A DNA stretch of 64,000 nt from CAYNKA01 sp964397655. GTDB taxonomy: Bacteria > Spirochaetota > Spirochaetia > DTKZ01. This document shows positions 17,437-26,210 of the stretch, in pieces. The position numbers and the translations under genes were made by a program. Within the stretch, counting starts at the first letter, position 1. Each line of letters begins with the position of its first letter. The DNA lies in the NCBI GenBank assembly GCA_964397655.1, contig CAYNKA010000010.1, forward strand, positions 83,199 through 147,198. The letters run 5' to 3'. The notes beneath the pieces were generated by a model that was given only the letters and a program-made list of their open reading frames with translations, made no database searches and was not told the origin of the DNA.

Positions 17437-18570
17437 CTAGGTCATGTCTTTCATCCTCTCCATGGGAGACACGATCTCGGTCACGCGCACTCCGAAGTTT
17501 TCGTCGATGACCACGACCTCTCCCTTTGCTATGAGCTTATGATTCACGAGTATGTCCACCGGCTCGCCGGCGAGTTTGTCCAATTCGATGATGGTCCCTT
17601 CTCCCATTCCTAGGATTTCCTTGATGAGTTTTTTCGTCCTGCCGAGCTCGACGGTCATCTCCATGTACACGTCCATCAGCAGGCTGATGTTTCCGTGGTC
17701 CTGCGCAAATCCTCCCGACTGGAGGTTCGGGAATTGGACGGACTGCACGTTCGGCGGACTCATCCCCATCATGGGATTCGGCGCCATGCCCATTCCGCCC
17801 ATCATGGGATTCATCTGAGGCATCGCCGGGGCCGGTCCTCTGGGAGCGGGAGCCGCCCCGAAGGGATTCACGTCCGACGCCTTGGCCGCGGCCGGGGCGG
17901 CCGGTCCTCCCGCCGCGTTCTTCACGACCTCCTGGACCTGCGCCACGGTGAAAACCTCGATGACGTCGGCAGGCATCTCCCCTTCGATCGTGGACGGATA
18001 CGTCGCCACGACGAACTCTCCGTCGGGGAATGCGACGCCTTCCTTGGGTACGAGTCTCGCCTCAGCCGGAGACGTCATGACCGTGGTCTTGGCCTTGTCG
18101 CCCAGGGCCGTTATGATCGGTCCCGACACCTGCGACATGGCCTCCTGCAGGGCGGAAAGCGCGGCTTCGTTGAGCTCGACACCTTCCTGTCCCATCATGA
18201 GGCCGGCTATCGCCGTCGCCATGGATTGCGGGATGATATAGAAATGGTCTCCCGAGAGCCCCTCGGTGAAGTTCAGCGAAATCTGGACCACCTCGTCCTC
18301 GAGCGCACCGAGGATCTGGTCCTTGCCCATGACGTCGACCTTCGGAGGAAGGAACTTCGAGGTTTTCGTTACGAGCATGGAGAGGTTCGAACCCTGGGAC
18401 CCGATGGTTCCCTGGAGAACGGACTGAAAGGCCTTCTTTTCGGCATCGGAGAGCGATTCGGCGGCTCCTCCTAAGGAAGCGCCGCCGGCATCCCCGCCTC
18501 CGAGGTCGAAGCTCGGCGAACCTTGGAGCAACGCATCTATTTCATCTTGGGTAAGGGATCCATCACTCAT
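17437..18570 (-). CDS. fliY: Flagellar switch protein FliY/FliN (CheC-like + SpoA domains)
   Basis: 377 residues from the ATG at 18570, one base after fliM. The N-terminus has SLTQDEIDALLQG, a copy of the CheY-P-binding motif also seen in FliM. A CheC/FliY-type middle domain (~40-215) follows, with MSQVSGPIITALGDKA. A flexible Pro/Met/Gly linker (~245-280) leads to the C-terminal SpoA/FliN domain with DVYMEMTVELGRTKKLIKEIL and VDILVNHKLIAKGEVVVID. It forms part of the C-ring that sets rotation direction; the CheC-like part may dephosphorylate CheY-P. Confidence 0.93.
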   Translation of the reverse strand: MSDGSLTQDEIDALLQGSPSFDLGGGDAGGASLGGAAESLSDAEKKAFQSVLQGTIGSQGSNLSMLVTKTSKFLPPKVDVMGKDQILGALEDEVVQISLNFTEGLSGDHFYIIPQSMATAIAGLMMGQEGVELNEAALSALQEAMSQVSGPIITALGDKAKTTVMTSPAEARLVPKEGVAFPDGEFVVATYPSTIEGEMPADVIEVFTVAQVQEVVKNAAGGPAAPAAAKASDVNPFGAAPAPRGPAPAMPQMNPMMGGMGMAPNPMMGMSPPNVQSVQFPNLQSGGFAQDHGNISLLMDVYMEMTVELGRTKKLIKEILGMGEGTIIELDKLAGEPVDILVNHKLIAKGEVVVIDENFGVRVTEIVSPMERMKDMT

Positions 18571-18571
18571 G

Positions 18572-19597
18572 TCACTCCTCTCCTTCCGCAGCCAGCTCTT
18601 CGAATTCCTCTTCCTCGACGTCCTCGAGCTTCTTGATGATCTGAACGGCCAGTTTCTTTCCCACGACGCCGGGCTTGCACAGGAATTTCGGCCTGTTACC
18701 GACATTGAGAACCATCGGATCTCCGGCCCGGACATCGGGCAGCCGTATGACGTCTCCCAAAACGAGGGACAGTACTTCCCTTACCGTGAGGTTCATGCTG
18801 CCGATCTCCGCGACGACCATCACGTCCACGGTGGAGAGCCTCTCCCGTAGGATGTTGAGGTTTTCCGTCGTGGTCCCTCTCCTCACCGACGAATACCAAT
18901 ACTGGGCCGAAAGTTTGGAAATGATGGGTTCGATGGTCAGATAGGGGATGCAGAAGTTCATCATGCCTTCCACCTCGCCGACCTTGGTTTCCAGCGTCAC
19001 GAGCACGACCATTTCCGTGGGCGGAACGATCTGCGCGAACTGAGGATTGGTCTCGATCTGTCCCAGCCTGGGCCGAAGATCGATGACCTGACTCCACGCC
19101 TCGCGCATGTTCCCGAGGATTCTGACGATGATCCCTTCCATGACGGACTGCTCGATGTCGGTGAGGTCCCGCGTGACCTTCGCGCTCTCGCCCTGTCCCC
19201 CGAAGAGGCGGTCGATGATGGAAAAGGTGATGGCCGGGTCGATCTCCAGGATGGCGGAGCCCTTCAAGGGATCCATGTTGATGACGGCGAGCGTCGTGGG
19301 GTTCGGGATCGAGCGGATGAATTCCTCGTAGGTGAGCTGATCCACCGACGCAACGTGCACCTGCACGAGGCTTCTGAGCTGGGCGCTGAGCGAGGTGGTC
19401 GTGAGACGAGCGAAGGTCTCGTGCATGATCGAGACCGTCCTGATCTGTTCCTTCGAGAATTTATCGGGTCGCTTGAAATCGTAGATCTTGATCTTCCGCT
19501 GTTCGGTCGCCTGGTGGACCTCTTCGGTCTCGACGTCACCGGACGATATGGCGGTCAGAAGCTGATCTATTTCATCCTGAGACAGGACTTCAGTCAT
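18572..19597 (-). CDS. fliM: Flagellar motor switch protein FliM
   Basis: 341 residues, normal length. The N-terminal LSQDEIDQLLTAI is the CheY-P docking helix. The FliM middle domain includes YDFKRPDKFSKEQIRT and LFGGQGESAKVTRDLTDIE; the C-terminal SpoA domain ends in a glutamate-rich tail. It is a C-ring component that binds CheY-P and FliG. An AT-rich 64-base gap precedes it and fliY follows after one base. Confidence 0.97.
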   Translation of the reverse strand: MTEVLSQDEIDQLLTAISSGDVETEEVHQATEQRKIKIYDFKRPDKFSKEQIRTVSIMHETFARLTTTSLSAQLRSLVQVHVASVDQLTYEEFIRSIPNPTTLAVINMDPLKGSAILEIDPAITFSIIDRLFGGQGESAKVTRDLTDIEQSVMEGIIVRILGNMREAWSQVIDLRPRLGQIETNPQFAQIVPPTEMVVLVTLETKVGEVEGMMNFCIPYLTIEPIISKLSAQYWYSSVRRGTTTENLNILRERLSTVDVMVVAEIGSMNLTVREVLSLVLGDVIRLPDVRAGDPMVLNVGNRPKFLCKPGVVGKKLAVQIIKKLEDVEEEEFEELAAEGEE

Positions 19598-19661
19598 GCC
19601 GTGTCCGTTCCCCCCCTGGCTTACTTATACCCCACTATAGTATATAGTTACATACTTTCCG
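19598..19661 (-). promoter_or_regulatory. AT-rich gap with inverted repeat before fliM
   Basis: This 64-base gap after fliL is unusually AT-rich for the cluster. It contains the inverted repeat ACTATA-tac-TATAGT (19634-19648) and a TATAAG hexamer (19625-19630 region) on the minus strand. No well-spaced -35 is evident. It may be an internal promoter or protein-binding site for the switch/export genes. Confidence 0.3.
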
Positions 19662-20213
19662 CTAAAATTCAACTACGGTGAAGGAATCAAAGATCACTTT
19701 CCGCACCTTTCCGGCGGTCAGGATGTCGTTTATCTTGTCCCGAAGCTCGAGCTTGAGGTTGTCCTCGTTCTCCGGCCGGAGTTCGGAGCTTCTTTTCGAC
19801 GTGAAGAACTGCCGGATGATGTCCCGGATCTGCGGCGTGCGGGCTATGAGTTCGGTCTGCATCTGCTTGTCCTGTTGCGGATAACCGAGCTTCACTTCGA
19901 CCATGACCGTCGTCGGTACCTCGTCGGCCGTTCTGCCGCGGATCTCGCCGACGTTTCCGTACCAGTCGTACATCGGTTCCTTGCCCGCGTAGTCCGTGGA
20001 CACCTGCTGACCGGTCATAGGCTGGTTGCCCCGGTTGAGGATGTTGACCGTTATCACGACCACCGTCACGATGAATATGATGGCTCCCAGGCCCAGGGCG
20101 GCCCACTTGAGTATCTGGATCACTATGCTCGGAAGAAATCCGACCTTTTTCGCGGCCTTTACCTGCTCGCCTACGCCGCCTTCCTCTTCGTTTTCGAACA
20201 TTTCGTCAGACAT
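19662..20213 (-). CDS. fliL: Flagellar basal body-associated protein FliL
   Basis: 183 residues from the ATG at 20213, where GGAAGGAG lies 5 bases upstream; a GTG two codons earlier is poorly spaced. An acidic cytoplasmic N-terminus is followed by one membrane helix (~33-58) and a periplasmic FliL domain with TTVMVEVKLGYPQ and IRDIIRQFFTSKRSSEL. FliL surrounds the stator and in spirochaetes affects stator engagement and periplasmic flagellar orientation. It lies 31 bases after motB. Confidence 0.93.
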   Translation of the reverse strand: MSDEMFENEEEGGVGEQVKAAKKVGFLPSIVIQILKWAALGLGAIIFIVTVVVITVNILNRGNQPMTGQQVSTDYAGKEPMYDWYGNVGEIRGRTADEVPTTVMVEVKLGYPQQDKQMQTELIARTPQIRDIIRQFFTSKRSSELRPENEDNLKLELRDKINDILTAGKVRKVIFDSFTVVEF

Positions 20214-20244
20214 GAACACTCCTTCCCGGCAATACCGAACAAAC

Positions 20245-20976
20245 CTAGAGATGCCCTTCCGTAAGAATCACCAGGTCGACACGCCGGTTATAAGCCCTCC
20301 CCTCGGGCGTATCTTCTTTCATGAGCGGAACCGTGTTCGCGAAACCGGCGGCTTGGAACCTCTGTTCGTCGACGCCGTACTCCACCAGTCGGTGCAATAC
20401 GTTCACGGAACGCGCGGTGGAAAGCTCCCAGTTGCTTTTCCAGAGCCCCGCAGGATCCGTGGGCGAACCGTCCGTATGACCTTCGATCCGGACCTTCCTT
20501 CCGGCCAGCTCTTCCGAACTCAGAAGCTCCGACAGTTTCACCAAGGCGTTGCGCGACGTTTCCATGTCTATCTCCGCGCTGCCCGGCTTGAAGTAGGAAT
20601 CCGCGGCGAGGGATATGATCAGGCCCCGCTCGTCCTCCTTCACCCGTATCTTCTTGGCGGAGATTTCGGGCTGAAAGACGGAGATGGCCCGTTTCCTCGA
20701 CCTGTCCAGGGCCTTTCCCGCTTCCATGGAAGGCAGCGACATGACCGTGTTGCCGAGTTCCGCCAGCTTGCCGGTCTGAAGCGTGTTTCCGCCCGTGAAC
20801 ATTCCGAGGCCCTGGAAGGACGCCAAGGCTATCCTGAGCTGGGTGACGTCGATCTCCGAAACGTTGAACATGAGAATGAAGAACGTGAGAAGCAGGGTAG
20901 TCATGTCTCCGTACGTGACCATCCAGTCCGGAGTACCGCCCGAGCAGTCGCACTTTTTCGCTTTCTTCTCCGCCAT
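20245..20976 (-). CDS. motB: Flagellar stator protein MotB
   Basis: 243 residues. A short cytoplasmic start with Cys9 and Cys11 is followed by one membrane helix containing the proton-path aspartate Asp24 in TYGDMTTLLLTFFIL. The C-terminal OmpA-like peptidoglycan-binding domain has RIEGHTDGSPTDP, NWELSTARSVNVLHRL and YNRRVDLVIL. It anchors the stator to the wall and conducts ions with MotA. It follows motA by 12 bases. Confidence 0.97.
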   Translation of the reverse strand: MAEKKAKKCDCSGGTPDWMVTYGDMTTLLLTFFILMFNVSEIDVTQLRIALASFQGLGMFTGGNTLQTGKLAELGNTVMSLPSMEAGKALDRSRKRAISVFQPEISAKKIRVKEDERGLIISLAADSYFKPGSAEIDMETSRNALVKLSELLSSEELAGRKVRIEGHTDGSPTDPAGLWKSNWELSTARSVNVLHRLVEYGVDEQRFQAAGFANTVPLMKEDTPEGRAYNRRVDLVILTEGHL

Positions 20977-20988
20977 GCCTCGTCTCCG

Positions 20989-21771
20989 TCAATCCTTGGC
21001 AGACTCCTGCCTGAGCGATTCCCTCTGCTTCGGCGGAAGGAAGGCTATGAGCTTCTCAAGCAGGATGCGGGGGTTGTCCCCCGCCTGGATCGAGAGGATT
21101 CCCTCTATCATGATCTCCTTGAGCAGGCTCTCGTCCTTGTTCCTGTCGTCGAGCTTGCCCTTTATGGGAATGAAAATGAGGTTCGCCATGATGGCGCCGT
21201 AGAACGTCGTGATGAGGGCGACCGCCATGTTGGGGCCGATGGCCGCCTTGTCCTCCAGGTTCGCGAGCATGGCGACGAGGCCGATGAGGGTGCCGATCAT
21301 TCCGAAGGCCGGAGCGAGTTTGCCCCAGTCGTCGTAAACCTTTGCAGCGGTAGCGTGGCGTTCCTGGATCTGGTTGAGTTCGCCGAAAAGGATGCTCTTG
21401 ATGATTTCGGGATCCGTCCCGTCTACCACCAGCTGGATGCCCTTGCGCATGAACTCGTCGTCGAGTTCCTGGACGTTGTCCTCGAGGGCGAGGAGACCTT
21501 CCCTGCGTGCACGTTCCGAGAATTCCACGAGGATGCGGACTATCTTTTCCGTCTCGAGCTTCGGGACCTTCATGGCGATGCTGAAGTATTTCCCCAATGA
21601 AAGCACCCTGGCGATGGGGGTTCCGACGATCAAGGCGCAGGTCGACCCGATGATCGTGATGAACATGGAAGGGACGTCCCAGTAGAGGATCGGCGAAGCG
21701 CCGCCGATGAAGATACTGAGAACAATCGCAAGGAACCCGCCGATGATACCGCCTATCGTTCCGATGTCCAT
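20989..21771 (-). CDS. motA: Flagellar stator protein MotA
   Basis: 260 residues with four membrane helices: two at the N-terminus, two around residues 150-205. The cytoplasmic loop carries the charged residues that contact FliG. APAFGMIGTLIGLVAMLANL and MAVALITTFYGAIMAN are typical MotA segments. The tail has EGILSIQAGDNPRILLEKLIAFLPP. Torque generation with MotB. It lies 6 bases after flbD. Confidence 0.97.
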   Translation of the reverse strand: MDIGTIGGIIGGFLAIVLSIFIGGASPILYWDVPSMFITIIGSTCALIVGTPIARVLSLGKYFSIAMKVPKLETEKIVRILVEFSERARREGLLALEDNVQELDDEFMRKGIQLVVDGTDPEIIKSILFGELNQIQERHATAAKVYDDWGKLAPAFGMIGTLIGLVAMLANLEDKAAIGPNMAVALITTFYGAIMANLIFIPIKGKLDDRNKDESLLKEIMIEGILSIQAGDNPRILLEKLIAFLPPKQRESLRQESAKD

Positions 21772-21777
21772 GCAGCC

Positions 21778-21975
21778 TTACTCCTCGTTCTTGAACGCCC
21801 CGATCTGTTTTCGGTAGTCCACGATCTCGTTAAAAACGGACTGGTAGTCCTCGAGGACTACCAGTCTTTTGCCCGACAGCATGACGAGCGTCGTATCGGG
21901 ATTCGATTCGATGTATTCGATCTGATGGGGGTTTACGTAGTAGGTCTTCCCATCAAGCCGCGTTACCTTTATCAT
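21778..21975 (-). CDS. flbD: Flagellar protein FlbD (SwrD family)
   Basis: 65 residues. The whole protein fits the FlbD/SwrD family: MIKVTRLDGKTYYVNPHQIE, then IESNPDTTLVMLSGKRLVV. It is normally located between flgE and motA, as here. In Bacillus the homologue SwrD raises motor torque via the stator. A 28-bp perfect palindrome lies inside the coding sequence (see its entry). Confidence 0.92.
   Translation of the reverse strand: MIKVTRLDGKTYYVNPHQIEYIESNPDTTLVMLSGKRLVVLEDYQSVFNEIVDYRKQIGAFKNEE
21839..21866 (-). repeat. Perfect 28-bp palindrome inside flbD, terminator-like
   Basis: Arms GACTGGTAGTCCTC (21839-21852) and GAGGACTACCAGTC (21853-21866) are exact reverse complements. On the minus (coding) strand the hairpin is followed by CCGTTTTTAA, on the plus strand by TTTT, so it resembles an intrinsic terminator in both directions. 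It lies upstream of motA and the downstream motor genes and could attenuate them. Confidence 0.7.
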
Positions 21976-21992
21976 TCAGCGATTCTACTCCC

Positions 21993-23381
21993 TTACCGCT
22001 TGAGTGTTAAGAGTTCCTGAAGCATCTGGTCGGAGGTCTGAATGGTCCGGGAACTGGCCTGGAAACCGCGCTGAGTCACGATCATGTCGGTGAACTGCTC
22101 GGCGAGGTCTACGTTGCTCATTTCCAGGGTGCCCGCGATGATCTTCCCCTTCCCCGCTATGCCGGACGGCCCGACGTTCGCGGCACCCGAGTTGTTCGTC
22201 ATCGCGTAGGTGGAATCGCCGGCCTTCTCGAGCCCGTTCGGGTTCACGAAGCTCGCCATGGCCACCTGGCCGAGGAGGCGGTTGTTCCCGTTCGAGAAGA
22301 CGCCCGTGATCTGGCCGGACTGGTCGATCTTGAAGCCTTCCATATATCCCATGCCGTAGCCGTCCTGCTTGAACACCTTCGTTGAGCTCTTTTCCGCGAA
22401 CTGGGTGACCGTGTTCACGACGTTTCCGACCGTGCCGAGGTTGAGGTTGAAGTTCTGCCTCACCTGGGCACCGCCCGCGCCCGGAGCGGTTCCCGGTACG
22501 TTGAATCCGACCTGGACTTGCAGGGCCCCGTTGTTCAATCTGTTTCCGCCCTGTCCTTCCACCGCCTGCAGAGTCCCGAGGTTGCTGAACTCGACGACGA
22601 AATTGTTGCCGCCGGCAGCGCCCGCGGGCCCAACGGCCACCTGGGTATTGATGTTCTCGGCGCCCGGATCCACGGTCACGGCGGCATTCCAACGGTTCGG
22701 TTCGCCGACGCGCTTCGTAAAATCGACCCTGAGGGTGTGGATGTTCCCGAAGGAATCGTAAATGTCGAAGTTCGTGGACCAGGTCCCTTCCTGGACCGCC
22801 TGGGGTCCTGCCCCCTGCGGAATCTCGGCCGTGCGCTTGTCGAGGTTACAGGCGAGGAACACCTCCCTGGTGGCCTGGGCCGGGTCCTTCGACCCCACCG
22901 GGATATTGAGATCGCCCACGGCCTCGGAGGTGTTCACGAAGGTGTTGCCTCCTTCCGTCTTCGCGGCCCAACCCTGCACCCTCATGCCGTTCGCGGGATT
23001 CACGAGCTGTCCGTTCTCGTCCAGTCCGAAGGATCCAGCGCGGGAGTAAAGCTGCTTGTTGCCGGTGCGCATGATGAAGAACCCGTCGCCCTGGATGGCG
23101 AGGTCGGTCATGACGCCCGTGGTCTGGAGCGAACCCTGGGTGTGGATGGTGTCGATCGAAGCTATGTTCATCCCGAGCCCGACCTGCTTCGGGTTCACGC
23201 CGCCCACCTCGTCGTTCGGCCGGGCGGCTCCCGACATGCTCTGCGAGATGAGATCGTTGAAATTCACCCGCCCCTTCTTGAATCCGATGGTGTTGACGTT
23301 GGCTATGTTGTTGCCCAGCACGTCCATGCGGACCTGGTGGTTCTGCAGGCCGGAAACTCCGGAAAACAATGAACGCATCAT
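21993..23381 (-). CDS. flgE: Flagellar hook protein FlgE
   Basis: 462 residues. The N-terminal rod/hook helix begins MMRSLFSGVSGLQNHQVRMD with VLGNNIANVNTIGFKKGR; the C-terminal helix ends QASSRTIQTSDQMLQELLTL. Between them lie FlgE D1/D2 domains rich in Gly/Asn. Lys165 and Cys178 (in FLACNLDKR) sit at the positions that form an inter-subunit lysinoalanine cross-link in Treponema denticola FlgE. It follows flgD by 15 bases. Confidence 0.97.
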   Translation of the reverse strand: MMRSLFSGVSGLQNHQVRMDVLGNNIANVNTIGFKKGRVNFNDLISQSMSGAARPNDEVGGVNPKQVGLGMNIASIDTIHTQGSLQTTGVMTDLAIQGDGFFIMRTGNKQLYSRAGSFGLDENGQLVNPANGMRVQGWAAKTEGGNTFVNTSEAVGDLNIPVGSKDPAQATREVFLACNLDKRTAEIPQGAGPQAVQEGTWSTNFDIYDSFGNIHTLRVDFTKRVGEPNRWNAAVTVDPGAENINTQVAVGPAGAAGGNNFVVEFSNLGTLQAVEGQGGNRLNNGALQVQVGFNVPGTAPGAGGAQVRQNFNLNLGTVGNVVNTVTQFAEKSSTKVFKQDGYGMGYMEGFKIDQSGQITGVFSNGNNRLLGQVAMASFVNPNGLEKAGDSTYAMTNNSGAANVGPSGIAGKGKIIAGTLEMSNVDLAEQFTDMIVTQRGFQASSRTIQTSDQMLQELLTLKR

Positions 23382-23396
23382 AGAGGTTCGTCCTCC

Positions 23397-23831
23397 TTAA
23401 CCTTTCACTCGTTTGACTTGGCTGTAATCGTAGTATTTGCCGTCGATGAGGACCTGGGGATAATCCCCCCCGGTGACCTCCTTCACGATCCCGGTCACGA
23501 CCTGATCGCCCTGATGGATCTCCACCGTCTTCCCGAGAAGGTTCATCGCTTGGCTGGCGGCGATGAGGTTGACGACCTTGGAGAACTCCTTGTTGAGATT
23601 CGTCATCTGTTCGAGCGACGAGAATTGCGCCATCTGGGATACGAACTCCCGGTCTTCCATGGGCTGCGTGGGGTCCTGATGGGACAGCTGGGTGACGAGT
23701 ATCTTGAGAAAATCGTCCTTGTCCAGCGTATTCTTGATTTCCCGGCCGTTCTGGAGTGCCTTGTTGTAAGCGTCGACCTTGGACTGGAGCTTCGTATAAT
23801 CCGCGCCGCTGATAAGATTCGAGGGATCCAT
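23397..23831 (-). CDS. flgD: Flagellar hook assembly scaffold FlgD
   Basis: 144 residues, the short spirochaete/Firmicute form lacking the FlnD4-type extension. LDKDDFLKILVTQLSHQDPTQPMEDREFVSQMAQFSSLEQM is the FlgD signature region (seen in two pieces around residues 40-80). The C-terminus is a small beta domain (VEIHQGDQVVTGIVKEV). FlgD caps the growing hook. It lies between fliK and flgE. Confidence 0.95.
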   Translation of the reverse strand: MDPSNLISGADYTKLQSKVDAYNKALQNGREIKNTLDKDDFLKILVTQLSHQDPTQPMEDREFVSQMAQFSSLEQMTNLNKEFSKVVNLIAASQAMNLLGKTVEIHQGDQVVTGIVKEVTGGDYPQVLIDGKYYDYSQVKRVKG

Positions 23832-23842
23832 TTCGTCCTCCC

Positions 23843-25099
23843 CTACACCATGATGTTCACCGAGTTCGAGGCGTAATATTTCAGCGCCTCCACGCGGGGA
23901 ACGCTCCGTTCAAGCTCCGCGGCCTTTCTGCCGTCAGCGAGCTTCGGAGACTCTCTTTCGGAACGTCCCTCCCCGCCGTTCCCCACAGAAACGTCGAGGT
24001 TTCCGAGTTCGAACCCGCTCTCGCGGAAAGCGGCCGCGAGATCCTGGAGGTTCTGCTCGAAAGCCTCTCTCACAGTAGAATTTTCGACAAGAATGCGGCC
24101 GTCTATTAGGCGATCCTGAAGATGAAGCCTGATTCTTACCTCTCCCAGCCTCTCCGGCTTGAGAATCAGCCGGATTTCGCCCTCGTCCCTGTCCCTGAGC
24201 ACGATTCTCGCGCTCCGGACCACGGACGCGTTGCCGTCCTCTTTGAGCTGTTTCAGGATCTGGGAGGAAACCTCCCGCGCTTCCCTGCCGTCTCGGAAAT
24301 GCTTTTCGTCCGCGACCCTTTCGAGAACGCCCGACCTGTCGGTCACGCGGAGCTCGAAGGTTTCCTTCGGACCGTCCTTTTTCTGATCGTCCGCGGCCGC
24401 GAGGGGCACGGCATCCTTCTGCTCGAACCGCTCCGGCGCGGCGCCTTCCTTCGGCTTTTCCTTGAGTTTTTCCCTGAGCCGTTCCATCCTCGAGTCCCTC
24501 GGGCTCTTGGAGACTCTGGGGGCCTCGTCTTTGGCCTTCGGCGGTCTGTTCGCCTTGTTCGGGGAAAACTGCTCTCCCTCTCCTTTGGATCCGATCCCGG
24601 CGAAAAGCCCGATTCCGGCCGGGGCGGCCTTGTCGCCGACTTTCTCCTTTCCCGCGGTTCGCGCGGACACGGAGACGGCGCCGCTTTTTTCGCCCACGGC
24701 CCCCTGCTTTCCCGGTGCGACGATGTCCCGATAGTCCCGCAAGGACACGGCGGCTGCATCGGGACGAAAGCCCGATTCCGCGCCTTTTTCGGCCGCGGGG
24801 GACTTTTCGTTCTTAGCCTTGACTGCGCGTTTCGAATCCGCTTCGGAGGAAGGCCCTTCCCGCCTGCCCGCGCGCTTTTCCGCCTGCGCGGAGCCTTTCT
24901 CCGCCGGTTTCTCCGGCGATTTCGCGGCCTCGCCAGGTCCGCCCTTCATCGCCTTCACGGCCTTAGCCAGGATCGACGAAAAGCTCTCACCCATTCGGCC
25001 CGATGAACCGAAGACGCCGTTCGTTCCGACGGACTTGGGCTTGCCGGTTTTCCGGGGCTTGAGTCCGGGGGAAGAAGGTTCCGTCTTCAACTGTACCAC
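23843..25099 (-). CDS. fliK: Flagellar hook-length control protein FliK-like
   Basis: 418 residues from a GTG at 25099, with AGGAGG 6 bases upstream. Residues 1-~290 are low-complexity, Lys/Glu/Ala/Pro-rich and probably disordered, as expected for a molecular ruler. The C-terminal ~100 hold the Flg_hook domain: IRLILKPERLGEVRIRLHL and VREAFEQNLQDLAAAFRESG. It measures hook length and triggers the FlhB switch. Position between flbB and flgD matches the spirochaete order (flbC in Borrelia). Confidence 0.88.
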   Translation of the reverse strand: MVQLKTEPSSPGLKPRKTGKPKSVGTNGVFGSSGRMGESFSSILAKAVKAMKGGPGEAAKSPEKPAEKGSAQAEKRAGRREGPSSEADSKRAVKAKNEKSPAAEKGAESGFRPDAAAVSLRDYRDIVAPGKQGAVGEKSGAVSVSARTAGKEKVGDKAAPAGIGLFAGIGSKGEGEQFSPNKANRPPKAKDEAPRVSKSPRDSRMERLREKLKEKPKEGAAPERFEQKDAVPLAAADDQKKDGPKETFELRVTDRSGVLERVADEKHFRDGREAREVSSQILKQLKEDGNASVVRSARIVLRDRDEGEIRLILKPERLGEVRIRLHLQDRLIDGRILVENSTVREAFEQNLQDLAAAFRESGFELGNLDVSVGNGGEGRSERESPKLADGRKAAELERSVPRVEALKYYASNSVNIMV

Positions 25100-25127
25100 G
25101 AGGTACCTCCTCGCTCCCCGGCTTCGA

Positions 25128-25751
25128 TCAGCTTTGAGGTTTCACCGCCATTTTTCGCATGATCACGGCGGATCGTTCCGGGGGCATCAGGGACAACCAG
25201 TAGGCAACGACCGAATCCTCCCCCGCGGCCTTCGCGAGCAGTTCCACCGTACGCAGGTGATCGATCATGTCCTGGTCGTCCATCTTGAGAAGAATCGCGA
25301 CCGCCTGTGCCGGCGGCATGCCGTTCAGCTTCTTCGCGTTCTCCTCTATGTTCGTCTTTTTATTGTCGTACAGTCTGACGCGTTCATTAAACGATTTTTC
25401 CTGGTCCTGGATCGCCTTTTTCCGCTCTTCGATTTCGGCGCTTTTCTGGTCGATCTCTTTTTCCTTGGATTTCAGGCTCTCGTCGACCTTCTTCGCATCC
25501 TCGGCCTGCAGTTCGACCGCCTCCTTGAGCTTCCCGATCCGCTCCAGATCGAGAAGATACTCGGATTCGGGGCTCTCCACCTTGCTTCTGCTCCGAATCC
25601 CCACGAATTTCAGCACCGGAGCCAGCCGATCCTTCGCGTCGATGATGCCGAGGTAATCGAACCAGAGGAGCCCACCCGCAAGAAGTACGAAGACGAGAAG
25701 CATGAGAACCATAATGCGCGGAGCCGCGCCGACCCTTCCGTAGCGTGCCAT
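25128..25751 (-). CDS. flbB: Periplasmic flagellar collar protein FlbB
   Basis: 207 residues: one N-terminal membrane helix (~13-35), a long coiled coil (~75-140) and a C-terminal MgtE-N/MotE-like helical domain with MPPAQAVAILLKMDDQDMIDHL and LMPPERSAVIMRKM. FlbB is the base of the spirochaete-specific collar that recruits other collar proteins and stators to the periplasmic motor. The gene order fliJ-flbB-fliK matches Borrelia and Treponema. The assignment rests on architecture and position. Confidence 0.85.
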   Translation of the reverse strand: MARYGRVGAAPRIMVLMLLVFVLLAGGLLWFDYLGIIDAKDRLAPVLKFVGIRSRSKVESPESEYLLDLERIGKLKEAVELQAEDAKKVDESLKSKEKEIDQKSAEIEERKKAIQDQEKSFNERVRLYDNKKTNIEENAKKLNGMPPAQAVAILLKMDDQDMIDHLRTVELLAKAAGEDSVVAYWLSLMPPERSAVIMRKMAVKPQS

Positions 25752-25754
25752 GAC

Positions 25755-26210
25755 CTACCCCTTCTCTCCGGTATGCGCGGACCGGATCCTGAGCTGAGCC
25801 CCGATCTCGTCGAGCGCTTTTCCTTCTTCCTTGAGCTGAAGCCTGTAATATTCCTCGGACTTCCGCTCCTTGAGCTTTTCGAGGATCTTCCGGTTCCTCG
25901 ATGCCGCGAGGTATTCCCTGTTGACCTCTTCCCGTTCCTTCATCCTCTTCTCGAGTTCGGTTTTCGCGGTCTTTGCCTCGGCATCGAGCCTCCTGATATA
26001 CTCGTTTCTCGCGTACAGTTCCGAAAGTCCGTAGGGGAGTCCTCCTACCGAACAGGCGGAATTCGCCTCTCTCTCGGAGGCCAATTCCCTCAAGCGTCCT
26101 TCGAGGCGGACGCAATGCCCGGAAACCTCCGCGAGCCTGAGCTCCCAGGTCCTTTCGTGGTATCGGCGGATCCTGAGAAGCTCCTCGAGTCGGAACCTAA
26201 ATCTCCTCAT
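25755..26210 (-). CDS. fliJ: Flagellar export chaperone FliJ
   Basis: 151 residues, almost entirely coiled coil, with the typical start RFRFRLEELLRIRRYHE. FliJ links the FliI ATPase to FlhA and escorts export substrates. It overlaps the end of fliI by 14 bases and precedes flbB by 3 bases. Called flbA in some spirochaetes. Confidence 0.88.
   Translation of the reverse strand: MRRFRFRLEELLRIRRYHERTWELRLAEVSGHCVRLEGRLRELASEREANSACSVGGLPYGLSELYARNEYIRRLDAEAKTAKTELEKRMKEREEVNREYLAASRNRKILEKLKERKSEEYYRLQLKEEGKALDEIGAQLRIRSAHTGEKG

Noticed and set aside
24343..24759. 138-codon minus frame within the fliK region
   Set aside because: Arg/Pro/Ser-rich out-of-frame reading of the low-complexity part of fliK.
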